A stretch of DNA of 64,000 nucleotides from Alistipes dispar (GCF_006542685.1 NZ_AP019736.1:2344001-2408000), one strand, 5' to 3'. Shown: positions 25,016 through 33,759, counted from the stretch's first letter. Numbers and translations are program-made. The notes: a model not told the origin generated them from the sequence alone.

Positions 25016-25216
25016 ACATATTGACCAACACGGAAAGTGTAAGTTTATTCTCGTTAAGCGAATCTGGAAAATTCAAAGGAGAGAGAGTAAGCAAACATTC
25101 CCGCGTCTTATCCCATCGTGGATACAGGCGTGGGGCTGTCGCTCGTTTCATCTCCGGGGTTTTCCAGAACCTGCTTAAGTGAAATAGGCTTCGGCTCCAC
25201 GCTTTCTGTATTTTTA
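25016..25216 (+). ncRNA. ssrS: 6S RNA candidate (6S-Flavo type)
   Basis: The ~200-nt transcript folds by eye into a single long interrupted hairpin. Closing stem: CGGAAAGTGT (25031-25040) with ACGCTTTCTG (25199-25208). Then a large bubble whose 3' side can form a small CTTCGG-capped hairpin. Then TTAAGC/GCTTAA (25054/25173), CTGGAAAA/TTTTCCAG (25064/25160), GGAGA/TCTCC (25078/25151), CGCGTCT/AGGCGTG (25102/25126) and TATCC/GGATA around a 6-nt loop. A closing stem, an open central bubble and a long terminal arm are the architecture of 6S RNA, which mimics an open promoter and binds RNA polymerase. The closing stem runs into TATTTTT, suggesting a 3' end there. Sequence identity to known 6S RNAs was not checked. 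Confidence 0.65.
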
Positions 25217-25268
25217 ACAATCCTTCGCCGGGGAGCGGGCGGAGGAACGATCGACTTCAATACTATTT

Positions 25269-26459
25269 ATGAGAAGATTCCGCACTTTGTTGCTGGCCGC
25301 TGCGGCGGCCGCTTTCTGCGCCTGCTCGGACGACAACGGCGGCGACGGAGGCAAGGACATCCAGTTGGCTCCCGGTACGCCGAAAGACTACACGATTTTC
25401 GCCGACGAGACCTCGGGCACTCCTTCCGAGGGCATTTCGTTCACGACGACGGGTCCGTGGCGCGCCACGGTTGCCGAGACCCGCGCCGAGGTATCCGGCG
25501 GGTCGCCGTCGTGGGTGACCGTCTCCCCGGACCACGGCGATGCGGCGGGCGACTACACGATTACGATCGGGCTCGGGGTGAACGCCACGGGCAAGGACCG
25601 TCGTGCTACGGTCACGATCGAGTGCGGCTCGACGAAGATCACGATCACCGTCGAGCAGAAGGGCACGACCGAGGAGGGCGAGGTTCCCGACGAGGGCGAC
25701 GAACCCGTCGTACCGGCCGGCGTGCAACTGGTTTCGGAGGTGTATTGCTACTTCAACGACTCTCCCGGCGTGGAGGACAGACGCATCGAGCTGACCTACG
25801 ACGAGCGGAACCGGCTGGTCCGCTGGAAGGAGACGACGAACGAGGTCGTATCTCCCGGAACGGTCGAGACGGTTACCCGAACGTACGAATACGAGTACGG
25901 CGACGGCGTCGTGCGGATCGCCAACCCCGAGGAGGATACGCACTTTACGGTCTGGCTCAACGCCGCGGGGTATGCCGAACGGGTCGAGCGGAGCCGTTCC
26001 GGAGAGTCGGCGGACATCACCACCTATGAATACGATTCCGAAAACCGTCTGATCCGCACCGAGCAGGAGGACGAGTGGGAGGATTACGTGTGGGAAAACG
26101 GCAACCTCGTGGAGAGCCGCTACGGCAGTCCGGACGGCGAGAGCGACGTGACGCGGTTTACCTATACCGATCTGGAGAACCGCGAACGGCCGGATTTCAT
26201 CGGCGCATGGAACGAGCTTCCTTCGTGGTACGAGGAGCTGGCGTGGGCCGGACTGCTGGGCGTCCGGAACCGCAACCTCATGCAAGGGACGAGAGGCGAC
26301 GGCGAATGGTCCTACAAGGATGATTTCTGCATGGAATACGAGGTGGATGCCGAAGGCTATGTCACCGAGGCCGTCGAGTACGGGCTGACCTCCGAAGGAG
26401 AGACGGACCGTTCGAATCCCCGCACATACGAAGTCAAACACATTGCATCCCGTAAATAA
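25269..26459 (+). CDS. BACON-domain lipoprotein, copy 1 of 3
   Basis: A 396-residue lipoprotein. The signal peptide ends FCAC (Cys19), followed by SDDNGGD. Residues about 30-135 are a BACON domain (GPWRATVAE, PSWVTVSP, RRATVTIECGS, ITVEQKG), an Ig-like fold common in Bacteroidetes surface proteins and usually linked to glycan or mucin contact. The C-terminal ~250 residues contain loosely repeated YDERNRLVRW / YDSENRLIRT strands similar to YD/RHS-type or DUF4595 repeats. The first ~417 bp are almost identical to the next gene, while the C-terminal parts differ. An imperfect -7 box TATTTTTA at 25209-25216 overlaps the end of the 6S RNA. Function is unknown. Confidence 0.8.
   Translation: MRRFRTLLLAAAAAAFCACSDDNGGDGGKDIQLAPGTPKDYTIFADETSGTPSEGISFTTTGPWRATVAETRAEVSGGSPSWVTVSPDHGDAAGDYTITIGLGVNATGKDRRATVTIECGSTKITITVEQKGTTEEGEVPDEGDEPVVPAGVQLVSEVYCYFNDSPGVEDRRIELTYDERNRLVRWKETTNEVVSPGTVETVTRTYEYEYGDGVVRIANPEEDTHFTVWLNAAGYAERVERSRSGESADITTYEYDSENRLIRTEQEDEWEDYVWENGNLVESRYGSPDGESDVTRFTYTDLENRERPDFIGAWNELPSWYEELAWAGLLGVRNRNLMQGTRGDGEWSYKDDFCMEYEVDAEGYVTEAVEYGLTSEGETDRSNPRTYEVKHIASRK
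25305..25721 (+). repeat. Direct repeat unit A (BACON 5' half, copy 1)
   Basis: This 417-bp segment is repeated at 26508-26924 with about a dozen differences, and as a shorter unit (27895-28285) with even fewer differences after the lipobox. The boundaries fall inside coding sequence, at the signal peptide and at the linker after the BACON domain. Confidence 0.9.
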
Positions 26460-26477
26460 CCTGAAAAATGACGAATC

Positions 26478-27791
26478 ATGAAACGCATTTTCGCATTCCT
26501 GTTCGCAGCGGCCGCTTTCTGCGCCTGCTCGGACGACAACGGCGGCGACGGAGGCAAGGACATCCAGTTGGCTCCCGGCACGCCGAAAGACTACACGATT
26601 TTCGCCGACGAGACTTCGGGCACGCCCTCCGAGGGCATTTCGTTCACGACGACGGGTCCGTGGCGCGCCACGGTTGCCGAGACCCGTGCCGACGTATCCG
26701 GCGGGTCGCCGTCATGGGTGACCGTCTCCCCGGACTACGGCGATGCGGCGGGCGACTACACGATTACGATCGGGTTCGGGGTGAACGCCACGGGCAAGGA
26801 CCGTCGTGCTACGATCACGATCGAGTGCGGCTCGACGAAGATCACGATCACCGTCGAACAGAAGGGCACGACCGAGGAGGGCGAGGTTCCCGACGAGGGC
26901 GACGAACCCGTCGTGCCGGCCGGCAAGAAGCTGATTTCCCGTATGGAGAATACCTATTGGTACGATTTCGGTTCGGGGATCGAGGAAGATGGCGGAGAAA
27001 TCGTGAATTATTTCTACGACGAGAAGTCCCGCCTGACGAAGATGGTCGTGGAGACCTATTCCGAGACGAATGAGCCCTCTCCGGCCTTTATCCGCAGGCG
27101 GATTCCCGCTGCGTCCGCTGCCACCCGTACGCGCGTTCCCGTCACGTTCACGGCCGCTTTTACCTACGGCGACCGGAGCGTTTCCTACGAGATAACGCGC
27201 GAGGAGAACGGCGTGGCGGATTCCCGAAAGGATACCGGTTCGGTCGAACTGGACGAGGCCGGGCGCGCCGTGTCGGGCAAATGGACCTCGTACTACGACG
27301 AAGACGGTGGTACCCCGACTTCCGCCACGTACGAACTGTTTTACGATGCCGAAGGGTATCTGGTGAAATCGGTCTCCTCCGAGGACGGCGAGGAGCGTAT
27401 CACGTGGACGGGCGGCAACCCGACCGAAGTGTGGTGGGGAACGATCGACGGGCAGGATGTGATCGACAAGGCGAGCTACGGAACGGTTCCCAACAAGACC
27501 AACCTCGACCTGAACTGGTTCTGCGTACTGAAGACCGAAGGCTGGGCCTTCGCTTCGGGAGATGCCGACAACATCTTCCCGCTCATCGGCCTTACGGGCA
27601 AACGGTCGGCGTATATGGCCGAAACGGTCACTGGATATATGTTTGCCGGATATTCCGACGGAGACTCTTACGAGTACGTTTACCAGACCGACGCCGACGG
27701 CCTGCTGATCAAGATCACGCAGAAGAGGCACAGCTCGTACGTCGAACAGCCGTACAAGAGCTTCGAAACCGTAATCACCTACACCGAATGA
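26478..27791 (+). CDS. BACON-domain lipoprotein, copy 2 of 3
   Basis: A 437-residue paralogue starting 18 bp after copy 1. The signal peptide ends FCAC and is followed by the same SDDNGGDGG sequence and BACON domain. From about 26925 the sequence departs completely: the C-terminal ~290 residues share only the general YD-like pattern (FYDEKSRLTKM, FYDAEGYLVK, YQTDADGLLIK). There is an Arg/Ala/Thr-rich linker near residue 210. The tight spacing indicates co-transcription with copies 1 and 3. Confidence 0.8.
   Translation: MKRIFAFLFAAAAFCACSDDNGGDGGKDIQLAPGTPKDYTIFADETSGTPSEGISFTTTGPWRATVAETRADVSGGSPSWVTVSPDYGDAAGDYTITIGFGVNATGKDRRATITIECGSTKITITVEQKGTTEEGEVPDEGDEPVVPAGKKLISRMENTYWYDFGSGIEEDGGEIVNYFYDEKSRLTKMVVETYSETNEPSPAFIRRRIPAASAATRTRVPVTFTAAFTYGDRSVSYEITREENGVADSRKDTGSVELDEAGRAVSGKWTSYYDEDGGTPTSATYELFYDAEGYLVKSVSSEDGEERITWTGGNPTEVWWGTIDGQDVIDKASYGTVPNKTNLDLNWFCVLKTEGWAFASGDADNIFPLIGLTGKRSAYMAETVTGYMFAGYSDGDSYEYVYQTDADGLLIKITQKRHSSYVEQPYKSFETVITYTE
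26508..26924 (+). repeat. Direct repeat unit B (BACON 5' half, copy 2)
   Basis: Second copy of the unit at 25305-25721, offset by 1203 bp. Most differences are synonymous or conservative. The copy ends at CCGGCCGGC, after which similarity stops abruptly. Confidence 0.9.
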
Positions 27792-27864
27792 TTCGTGCCG
27801 TTGCCGCCGGTTGCGCCGAAGCTTCCGGCGGCAGCGGTCCGATCCGAACGACAAACGATTGATT

Positions 27865-29292
27865 ATGAAACGTATTTTCGCGTTCCTGTTCGCGGCGGCC
27901 GCTTTGGCTGGCTGCTCGGACGACAACGGCGGCGACGGAGGCAAGGACATCCAGTTGGCTCCCGGCACGCCGAAAGACTACACGATTTTCGCCGACGAGA
28001 CCTCGGGCACTCCTTCCGAGGGCATTTCGTTCACGACGACGGGTCCGTGGCGCGCCACGGTGGCCGAGACCCGCGCCGAGGTATCCGGCGGGTCGCCGTC
28101 GTGGGTGACCGTCTCCCCGGACCACGGCGATGCGGCGGGCGACTACACGATTACGATCGGGCTCGGGGTGAACGCCACGGGCAAGGACCGTCGTGCTACG
28201 ATCACGATCGAGTGCGGCTCGACGAAGATCACGATCACCGTCGAGCAGAAGGGCACGACCGAGGAGGGCGAGGTTCCCGACGAGGATGACGACGACCCCG
28301 CCGTGCCCGAACCTTCGGTGCGGAAGCTCGTCAGCCGGATCGACCAGACGATCGACTACTGGTCGGGCTGCGAGGACCGGTTCGATACCGATACCTATGT
28401 TTTCAAGTACGACGACCGCGACCGTATCGTCGAATATTCGATCGAAGTGGATCGTGACGGCAGCGTTTCCGACCGGCGCGTCTGCCGGCTCGACTACTCG
28501 GTCGCGGACGAAATCCGCATCGAGGAGGCCTATGATTTTTCGGACGGCGGCATGCCGGAACGCTATACCGTCTCCCTGAACGATGCGGGGTATGTCCGGC
28601 ACGTCGAACTGCCCACCGCGATAAGCACCCCCTTTGTCTGCGATTTCGGATACGACGACGCGGGACGGCTGATACGTCAGGAATGGTCCGCCGGCTATTC
28701 GTCGGGGTGGACGACCTTCGACTATACGGACGGCGTCGTTTCGGGCGGTACGGTCTGCGACGACGAGGGTGAGAACTCGGCCGACGGGTTCGAACGCTAT
28801 TTCGGCGACGTGAAGAACGATCTGCTGAACATCGACCCCAATGCGCTTTTCATGGGCGGACTGCTCTACGACGGTACGGAGAACTACTCCGATATCCTCG
28901 GTCCGCTCGACCGGCTGGCGTTGCTGCGGCTCGTGGGACGGGGATCCGACCGGTATGTCGTGCGTTACGACGGAGGAGACGAATCGGTGTCCGGGGATGA
29001 GATGGGATCGTGGCCGGAACCGAACGTCACGGTTCATCAGAGTTCCGAATATTGCGAATACGAGTGGGACGAGACGCTCCGCTATGCCTTCAACGACGAC
29101 GGTTCGATTGCGACCGTTTCCCAGGAGGAGCTCTGCACGAGGATTCGCTATGAATACGACATCGTGGTGGGCGACGAACTGGTGAATCCCGACTATCCGG
29201 AGGGCGGATACAAGTGTACCATCGCCAATGAAACCCGGACTCCGGTCGGAAAGGGTACGAATACTTATATTTATACCTTCACTTACCGTTAA
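27865..29292 (+). CDS. BACON-domain lipoprotein, copy 3 of 3
   Basis: A 475-residue paralogue. The ATG at 27865 gives MKRIFAFLF, matching copy 2, and the lipobox is LAGC. The BACON segment is nearly identical to copy 1, with about three base differences by eye after the lipobox. Divergence starts near 28286, where the linker becomes DEDDDDPAVPEP. The C-terminal half again has YD-like units (KYDDRDRIVEY, GYDDAGRLIRQ) but little residue identity to copies 1 and 2. It is followed 12 bp later by a membrane protein gene. Confidence 0.8.
   Translation: MKRIFAFLFAAAALAGCSDDNGGDGGKDIQLAPGTPKDYTIFADETSGTPSEGISFTTTGPWRATVAETRAEVSGGSPSWVTVSPDHGDAAGDYTITIGLGVNATGKDRRATITIECGSTKITITVEQKGTTEEGEVPDEDDDDPAVPEPSVRKLVSRIDQTIDYWSGCEDRFDTDTYVFKYDDRDRIVEYSIEVDRDGSVSDRRVCRLDYSVADEIRIEEAYDFSDGGMPERYTVSLNDAGYVRHVELPTAISTPFVCDFGYDDAGRLIRQEWSAGYSSGWTTFDYTDGVVSGGTVCDDEGENSADGFERYFGDVKNDLLNIDPNALFMGGLLYDGTENYSDILGPLDRLALLRLVGRGSDRYVVRYDGGDESVSGDEMGSWPEPNVTVHQSSEYCEYEWDETLRYAFNDDGSIATVSQEELCTRIRYEYDIVVGDELVNPDYPEGGYKCTIANETRTPVGKGTNTYIYTFTYR
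27895..28285 (+). repeat. Direct repeat unit C (BACON 5' half, copy 3)
   Basis: Third copy. It differs from unit A mainly around the lipobox codons, then is nearly identical up to the CCCGACGAG that ends the shared segment. Confidence 0.9.
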
Positions 29293-29304
29293 ACCCCGGC
29301 GGTC

Positions 29305-30018
29305 ATGGCTTACGTTTATCTGATTGTCGCGCTAAGCTGGCTTCTCGGCCTGCTCTGCCTGGCGGTGCTGCTCGCTCCGCCCGTCCTCTGGTTCCTCCAC
29401 CGCCGCGATGCGAATTTCGCCCGTCCGGTCCGCTGGGTGGCGCGCATCGACCTCGCTTTCATTCTGTCGTGGTTCGTGTCGTTCTTCTTTTTCAACCTGC
29501 GTGATGTCCGGCCCGACGGCGTAGGTTACGATCTGCTCTACATCGTCTTCGGACTGCTGACGCTGATCGCCGTGTGGAAGATGAAGGCCGGCGAGGGCTT
29601 CAGGGGGCTGTTCCGCAATCCCGGTACGGGGAAATTCCCGTTCGCCGTTTACCTGCTGACCGCAGCCGGGGTGACTGTCGTCACGGTGGTGAGTCTGGTG
29701 AGCTACGTGATCGTCGCGGCGTGCATCATCCTGCTCTTCTGGCTGCTGTTCATCAAGCTGGACGTCCTTTCGATGGCCTTCGGCGGTTCCGGCGGGGGCG
29801 GCGGTCTGTCGCTGGGCGGCTTCGGAGGCGGCTCGGGCGGCGGTGCGGATACGGACGGGAGTTGGCCCCTCATGCAGGGCGACGAGACGTGCGACGCCAA
29901 GGTGGAAGACCCTTCGTGCGGCATCTGCAATCTGAACAAGGTCAGCGAAACGGCTTTCGAGGACCAGTACGGACGCCGCTGGGAGAAGACCCAGAACGGC
30001 AAGGTCCGCCTGTTCTGA
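29305..30018 (+). CDS. Membrane protein with Gly/Ser-rich linker (unknown)
   Basis: A 237-residue protein I do not recognise. Four hydrophobic segments occupy about residues 3-27, 47-64, 74-91 and 113-152. A Gly/Ser-rich linker (about 158-180) follows, then a soluble tail with three cysteines (ETCDAKVEDPSCGICNL) and the ending DQYGRRWEKTQNGKVRLF. It starts 12 bp after BACON copy 3 and ends at a strong terminator, so it is probably the last gene of that transcript. No function can be assigned. Confidence 0.65.
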   Translation: MAYVYLIVALSWLLGLLCLAVLLAPPVLWFLHRRDANFARPVRWVARIDLAFILSWFVSFFFFNLRDVRPDGVGYDLLYIVFGLLTLIAVWKMKAGEGFRGLFRNPGTGKFPFAVYLLTAAGVTVVTVVSLVSYVIVAACIILLFWLLFIKLDVLSMAFGGSGGGGGLSLGGFGGGSGGGADTDGSWPLMQGDETCDAKVEDPSCGICNLNKVSETAFEDQYGRRWEKTQNGKVRLF

Positions 30019-30020
30019 AT

Positions 30021-30058
30021 AAAAAAGAGCCGCCGAAACGCTTCGGCGGCTCTTTTTT
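30021..30058. terminator. Strong intrinsic terminator
   Basis: AAAAAAGAGCCGCCGAA pairs with TTCGGCGGCTCTTTTTT around ACGC. It ends the BACON lipoprotein/membrane protein unit just before the next promoter. Confidence 0.92.
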
Positions 30059-30060
30059 GC

Positions 30061-30068
30061 TATCTTTG
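30061..30068 (+). promoter_or_regulatory. -7 element of the TPR histidine kinase gene
   Basis: TATCTTTG matches TAnnTTTG and lies 34 bp before the start codon at 30103, directly after the terminator. Confidence 0.7.
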
Positions 30069-30102
30069 TCGAAGAAGACGCAACAAACCCGACGAAAACC
30101 CG

Positions 30103-32055
30103 ATGAAACGAATCCTGATGACGGGCTGTCTTGCCGCTGCCTGTTCCTTCGCGGCTGCGGCGGCCGCACCCGCCGACGAACTGGAAGGGTTGCTCGGCCG
30201 CCTGCGCCGTGCCGAGGCGATGGCCGGCGGAGCCGTGAAAAACGACTCCGTGGCTTCGGTCTGCGCCGATCTGAGCGGCTACTACAACTATATTTCGGCC
30301 GACTCGTCGCGCCTCTACGCCGAGCGCGGGCTGGCTCTGCTGCCGGACACGCCGTCGGAGCTCCACGCCACGCTGCTGAACAACTGCGCCAACGCTTTCT
30401 TTTCGGCCGGCGACATGCCCCGGGCCAAGGAGTGGCTGTTCCGGACGCTCCGCGAGGCCGAAGCGCTCGGCATCGGGTCGCTGCGCATCGACGCGCTTTC
30501 GGCGCTGGGCGTGGTTTACCGGCGGTGCGAGATGCCCGACTCGGCCTTCGTCTGCTACTCCCGCGCCGCCGAACTGGCCGAGGCGAGCGGCGAGGAGTCG
30601 TCGGTGGCGAATCTCTACATCAACATCGCCGTGCTCTATGCCAATACGCGGCGGCTCGACGAGGCGCTGGTCTATGCCCGGAAGGGGTTGGAACGCTCGC
30701 TCCGGAGCGACGAGACGGGGCAGCAGCTCTACGCCTACCAGACGCTGGGCAGCATCCAGGTCCTGCTCGAACGCCGTGAGGAGGCTGCCGCCACGCTGCG
30801 CGACGCCTATGCGCTCGCCGTGCGGGCGGACATGCCTACGTTCGTGGTCAAATGCGCCGCGCCGCTCATCAGCAACTTCACGCTTCTCGGCCGGCCCGAT
30901 TCCGTGCGCCGCTACATCTCCCTGACGGAACCTTACCTCGGGCGGGTGGCTCCCGGCAGCGTCGAGGGGCTGGGCTACAAGGAGGTCATCGCGCAGTTCT
31001 ACCTCAATACGGGCCGTTACGGCGAAAGCCTGCGGCTGTACCGCGAGCTGCTGGCCGAGGAGGGCAACCTGGCGACTCCCCGGCCGCTGCTGCTCAACCG
31101 CATCGCGCGGGCCGAAGCCGGACTGGGCCGCTACGCCGAGGCCTACCGGACCATGGCCGAATGCTATGCCGTGCAGGATTCGGTCTCCGGGGCGCGTTTC
31201 CAGGAACAGTTGTCGGATTTCTCGGCCCGTTACGATGCGCAGCAGAAGGAGCTGGAGATCGCCACGCTGCGCGAGGAACGGGCCCTGCAACGGGTCTCGA
31301 CGATGCGCTACGTCGTCTGGTCGGTGGTGCTGATCGTACTGCTCGCCGCGGCCGTGTCGCTGCTGCTCTTCCTGCGCAGGCGTCAGATCGCCCGCGGGCG
31401 GGCCCGCGAACGGGAGTTCGAGGCGTTCCGTCGGCAGACCGACCTGCGGCTGGCCCGCAAGTACATCGACGGACTGGAGGCCGAGCGTACGCGGCTGGCC
31501 CGGGAGTTGCACGACGGCATCTGCAGCGACCTGCTGGGGCTGGAGATGCGCATGCGCCATGCCGATCCGACTCCCGGGGCGCAGCGCGAGGCGGTGGAGC
31601 TGCTGGCCTTGATGCGCGAGAGCGTGCGCAACATTTCGCACGAACTGATGCCGCCCGCGCTGCAATACGCCACGCTCGACGAGATGATAGGCGACTACAC
31701 ATCCCATCTCGAACTGCCTCCGGCGGTCGATCTGCGCTACCGCTCCTCGTCGCCGGACGGCTGGGGCGACATTCCGCCGAAGGTCTCCTACGAGCTCTAC
31801 CGCATCCTGCAGGAGGTGATGAGCAACCTGGTCCGTCACAGCGGCGCGACGCTGATCGACGTCGAGCTGCGCCGCGAGGCGCGCCGGATCGTCTGCACGG
31901 TCCGCGACGACGGCCGTGCGCCCGACCGTCGGCAGCAGCGCACGCAGGGAATCGGCCTGCGCACCGTGGCCGACCGGTTGCGGACCATCGGCGGAGGGAT
32001 GCGCCTCGAACGCACCGATACGGGCACGACGCTTACTTTGGAGATCGCGCTATGA
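30103..32055 (+). CDS. TPR-containing sensor histidine kinase (NarL-type, HisKA_3)
   Basis: A 650-residue kinase with an N-terminal signal peptide and a periplasmic tetratricopeptide array (about 25-390). A membrane helix (about 400-425, VVWSVVLIVLLAAAVSLLL) and a coiled linker follow. The HisKA_3 domain has the phospho-His in ARELHDGICSD (near residue 470), and the HATPase_c domain has RILQEVMSNLVRHS and GIGLRTVADRL. Its last four bases overlap the start of the response regulator gene (ATGA). The stimulus is unknown. Confidence 0.93.
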   Translation: MKRILMTGCLAAACSFAAAAAAPADELEGLLGRLRRAEAMAGGAVKNDSVASVCADLSGYYNYISADSSRLYAERGLALLPDTPSELHATLLNNCANAFFSAGDMPRAKEWLFRTLREAEALGIGSLRIDALSALGVVYRRCEMPDSAFVCYSRAAELAEASGEESSVANLYINIAVLYANTRRLDEALVYARKGLERSLRSDETGQQLYAYQTLGSIQVLLERREEAAATLRDAYALAVRADMPTFVVKCAAPLISNFTLLGRPDSVRRYISLTEPYLGRVAPGSVEGLGYKEVIAQFYLNTGRYGESLRLYRELLAEEGNLATPRPLLLNRIARAEAGLGRYAEAYRTMAECYAVQDSVSGARFQEQLSDFSARYDAQQKELEIATLREERALQRVSTMRYVVWSVVLIVLLAAAVSLLLFLRRRQIARGRAREREFEAFRRQTDLRLARKYIDGLEAERTRLARELHDGICSDLLGLEMRMRHADPTPGAQREAVELLALMRESVRNISHELMPPALQYATLDEMIGDYTSHLELPPAVDLRYRSSSPDGWGDIPPKVSYELYRILQEVMSNLVRHSGATLIDVELRREARRIVCTVRDDGRAPDRRQQRTQGIGLRTVADRLRTIGGGMRLERTDTGTTLTLEIAL

Positions 32056-32720
32056 CCGCCGCCGGACACGCCGAAAAACTCGCCCTGCTGCTCGTGGACG
32101 ACCACGAGCTGATTCTGCTCGGTATCCGCCAGAGCCTCGAACGCGAAGGAACGGCGGGCGATCTGGTCGCGGTCCGCAGCGCCGCAGAGGCTTTGCAGGC
32201 GCTCCGCAGCAGGCGCTTCGACCTTTGCGTCGTCGATCTCGAACTGCCCGATCTGCCGGGATTCGAACTGATCGACGCCATCCGGCGGCAGGACCCTGCG
32301 GCCCGGATCGTCGTCAATACCATGCACAACGAGATATGGACCGTCAATCGCCTGCTGCAAAGCGGCGTGCAGGGCGTCGTGATGAAGGATTCCGATGCCG
32401 GGGAGCTCGCCCGCGCCGTCCGTGCCGTGGCATTCGGGGGCCGTTATTTCTGTCCCCGCTTCGAACAGCTCCGCCGGCGTTTGCTGTGCGGTTCCGGACC
32501 CGATCCGCTCACGCGCCGCGAGCAGGAGGTGCTCGAACGGATCGCCGAGGGGCACAGTACGGCGGAGATCGCCCGCCGCATGTCGCTTTCGCAGAATACG
32601 GTCGAAACCTACCGCAAGCATCTCTTCGCCAAACTCGGAGCCCGCAACTCGGTCGATCTCACGATGCGGGCCGTCGCCCGAGGTCTGATCCGCGCCGACC
32701 TCTCCGGCCGGGAAAACTGA
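32052..32720 (+). CDS. NarL/LuxR-family response regulator
   Basis: A 222-residue regulator with a receiver domain (DDHELILLG; phospho-Asp in CVVDLELPD) and a C-terminal LuxR-type HTH (LTRREQEVLERIAEGHS, SLSQNTVETYRKHLF). The ATG at 32052 overlaps the kinase stop codon, so the pair is translationally coupled. Its targets are not evident; the adjacent upstream BACON unit is a candidate by position only. Confidence 0.93.
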   Translation: MTAAGHAEKLALLLVDDHELILLGIRQSLEREGTAGDLVAVRSAAEALQALRSRRFDLCVVDLELPDLPGFELIDAIRRQDPAARIVVNTMHNEIWTVNRLLQSGVQGVVMKDSDAGELARAVRAVAFGGRYFCPRFEQLRRRLLCGSGPDPLTRREQEVLERIAEGHSTAEIARRMSLSQNTVETYRKHLFAKLGARNSVDLTMRAVARGLIRADLSGREN

Positions 32721-32843
32721 AGGCCCGCGGCGGCTGCCGGCTGCCTGTCGTCTGTCGGCCGCTTTTGCCGGCGGGGGACTCGGCCTTCCGTCCGGCCGTT
32801 TCCCGCCGCCGCTCGGCCCTTCCTGCGAATTGGGAAGCGAATA

Positions 32844-32875
32844 TTTGGTCTTTTCTCGGAAAAAAGGTAATTTTG
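32844..32875 (+). promoter_or_regulatory. Promoter of the HU-like/lptE/secG run
   Basis: TTTG at 32844-32847 and TAATTTTG at 32868-32875 are separated by 20 bp, a full match to the Bacteroidetes consensus. The start codon at 32904 lies 28 bp downstream. Confidence 0.85.
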
Positions 32876-32903
32876 AAGCCGGATTAAACCTGCTTTCGGA
32901 ATC

Positions 32904-33725
32904 GTGCTGAGTCTTGTCATATCGCAATACCTGGAGTCGCACAAGCGGCTCGTCGTTCCCCAACTGGGGGCTTTCATCGTCAAGGAGCCGGGACATGCCG
33001 TGCTCTTTTCGGAACTGCTCAAACGCGACGACGGCGTGCTGCGCCGTCTGCTTTCGGAGCGGGGAATGAACGAGCTGGAGGCCGCGGGCGAGATCGACCG
33101 GTTCGTTTTCGAGGTGCGCCATGCCGCGGAACACGGCGGGGAGTATCCGCTGCCCGGTTTCGGCGTTCTCGCCGCCGGTCCGAACGGGACCGTCGCCTTC
33201 CGCTACGACCCCGCTCCCGTGTCCGGGACGGCCTCCCCGGAATCCCCGGCTGCGGAGACCGTAGGAAAGGAGACGCCGGTTGGTGCGGCCGCAGCGGCCG
33301 ACGGTTCCGGAGAGGCGCCCGCTGCCCCGGTCCGCACGCCGCGCGTGCATCCCGGACGGCTGACCGAGGCCGTGAAGCAGGCTTTCGACGAACCGCACGT
33401 GTCGCCTTCGGCCAAACTGAACCCCGATCCCTCGGTGCGCGGCCTGCGTTACGGCCGTCCGCCGAAGAATACCGATGCCTACACCTATGTCGGCCGCGTC
33501 CCGCGCCGCCGTACGGACCGTTTCATCTGGATCGCCGTGATCGCCGCCGTGCTGGCGCTCGCCGCGATCGGATACGGTTATTACCGCGACTACCGCGAGC
33601 GGCAGATCGAGGCGGAGTGGGCCGCTCCCGCCGTGCCGGACGAACCGCAGCCCGATGCTGCCGCGGCGGGGGAGACGGGCGTTTCCGATGCCGTGCCGGT
33701 TCCGGCATCCGCTTCCGCCGTGTGA
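32904..33725 (+). CDS. HU-like (CCDC81-type) domain membrane protein
   Basis: A 273-residue protein starting at a GTG. The N-terminal ~100 residues resemble the HU/CCDC81-type DNA-binding-fold domain of Bacteroidetes (LESHKRLVVPQLGAFIVKE; LPGFGVLAAG). A low-complexity Ala/Pro/Glu linker follows, then a segment ending RRRTDRFIW, a single membrane helix (about 208-228) and a short acidic tail. Relatives often carry a C-terminal SPOR domain, which is not seen here. The role is unknown, perhaps linking nucleoid and envelope. Confidence 0.75.
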   Translation: MLSLVISQYLESHKRLVVPQLGAFIVKEPGHAVLFSELLKRDDGVLRRLLSERGMNELEAAGEIDRFVFEVRHAAEHGGEYPLPGFGVLAAGPNGTVAFRYDPAPVSGTASPESPAAETVGKETPVGAAAAADGSGEAPAAPVRTPRVHPGRLTEAVKQAFDEPHVSPSAKLNPDPSVRGLRYGRPPKNTDAYTYVGRVPRRRTDRFIWIAVIAAVLALAAIGYGYYRDYRERQIEAEWAAPAVPDEPQPDAAAAGETGVSDAVPVPASASAV

Positions 33726-33759
33726 CCGCCGCACCGAACCCGAACATCATACGAACCCA

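Noticed and set aside
24387..25016. Open frame in the region between the arginine decarboxylase gene and the 6S RNA
   Set aside because: The translation is Arg/Gly/Pro-rich with no motif and runs through the 6S promoter. Other frames there are equally open, so base composition explains it.
25305..28285. Repeats considered as a CRISPR or insertion-sequence signature
   Set aside because: The repeats are ~400 bp, lie inside coding sequence, number only three and have no terminal inverted repeats or transposase. They are paralogous gene segments.
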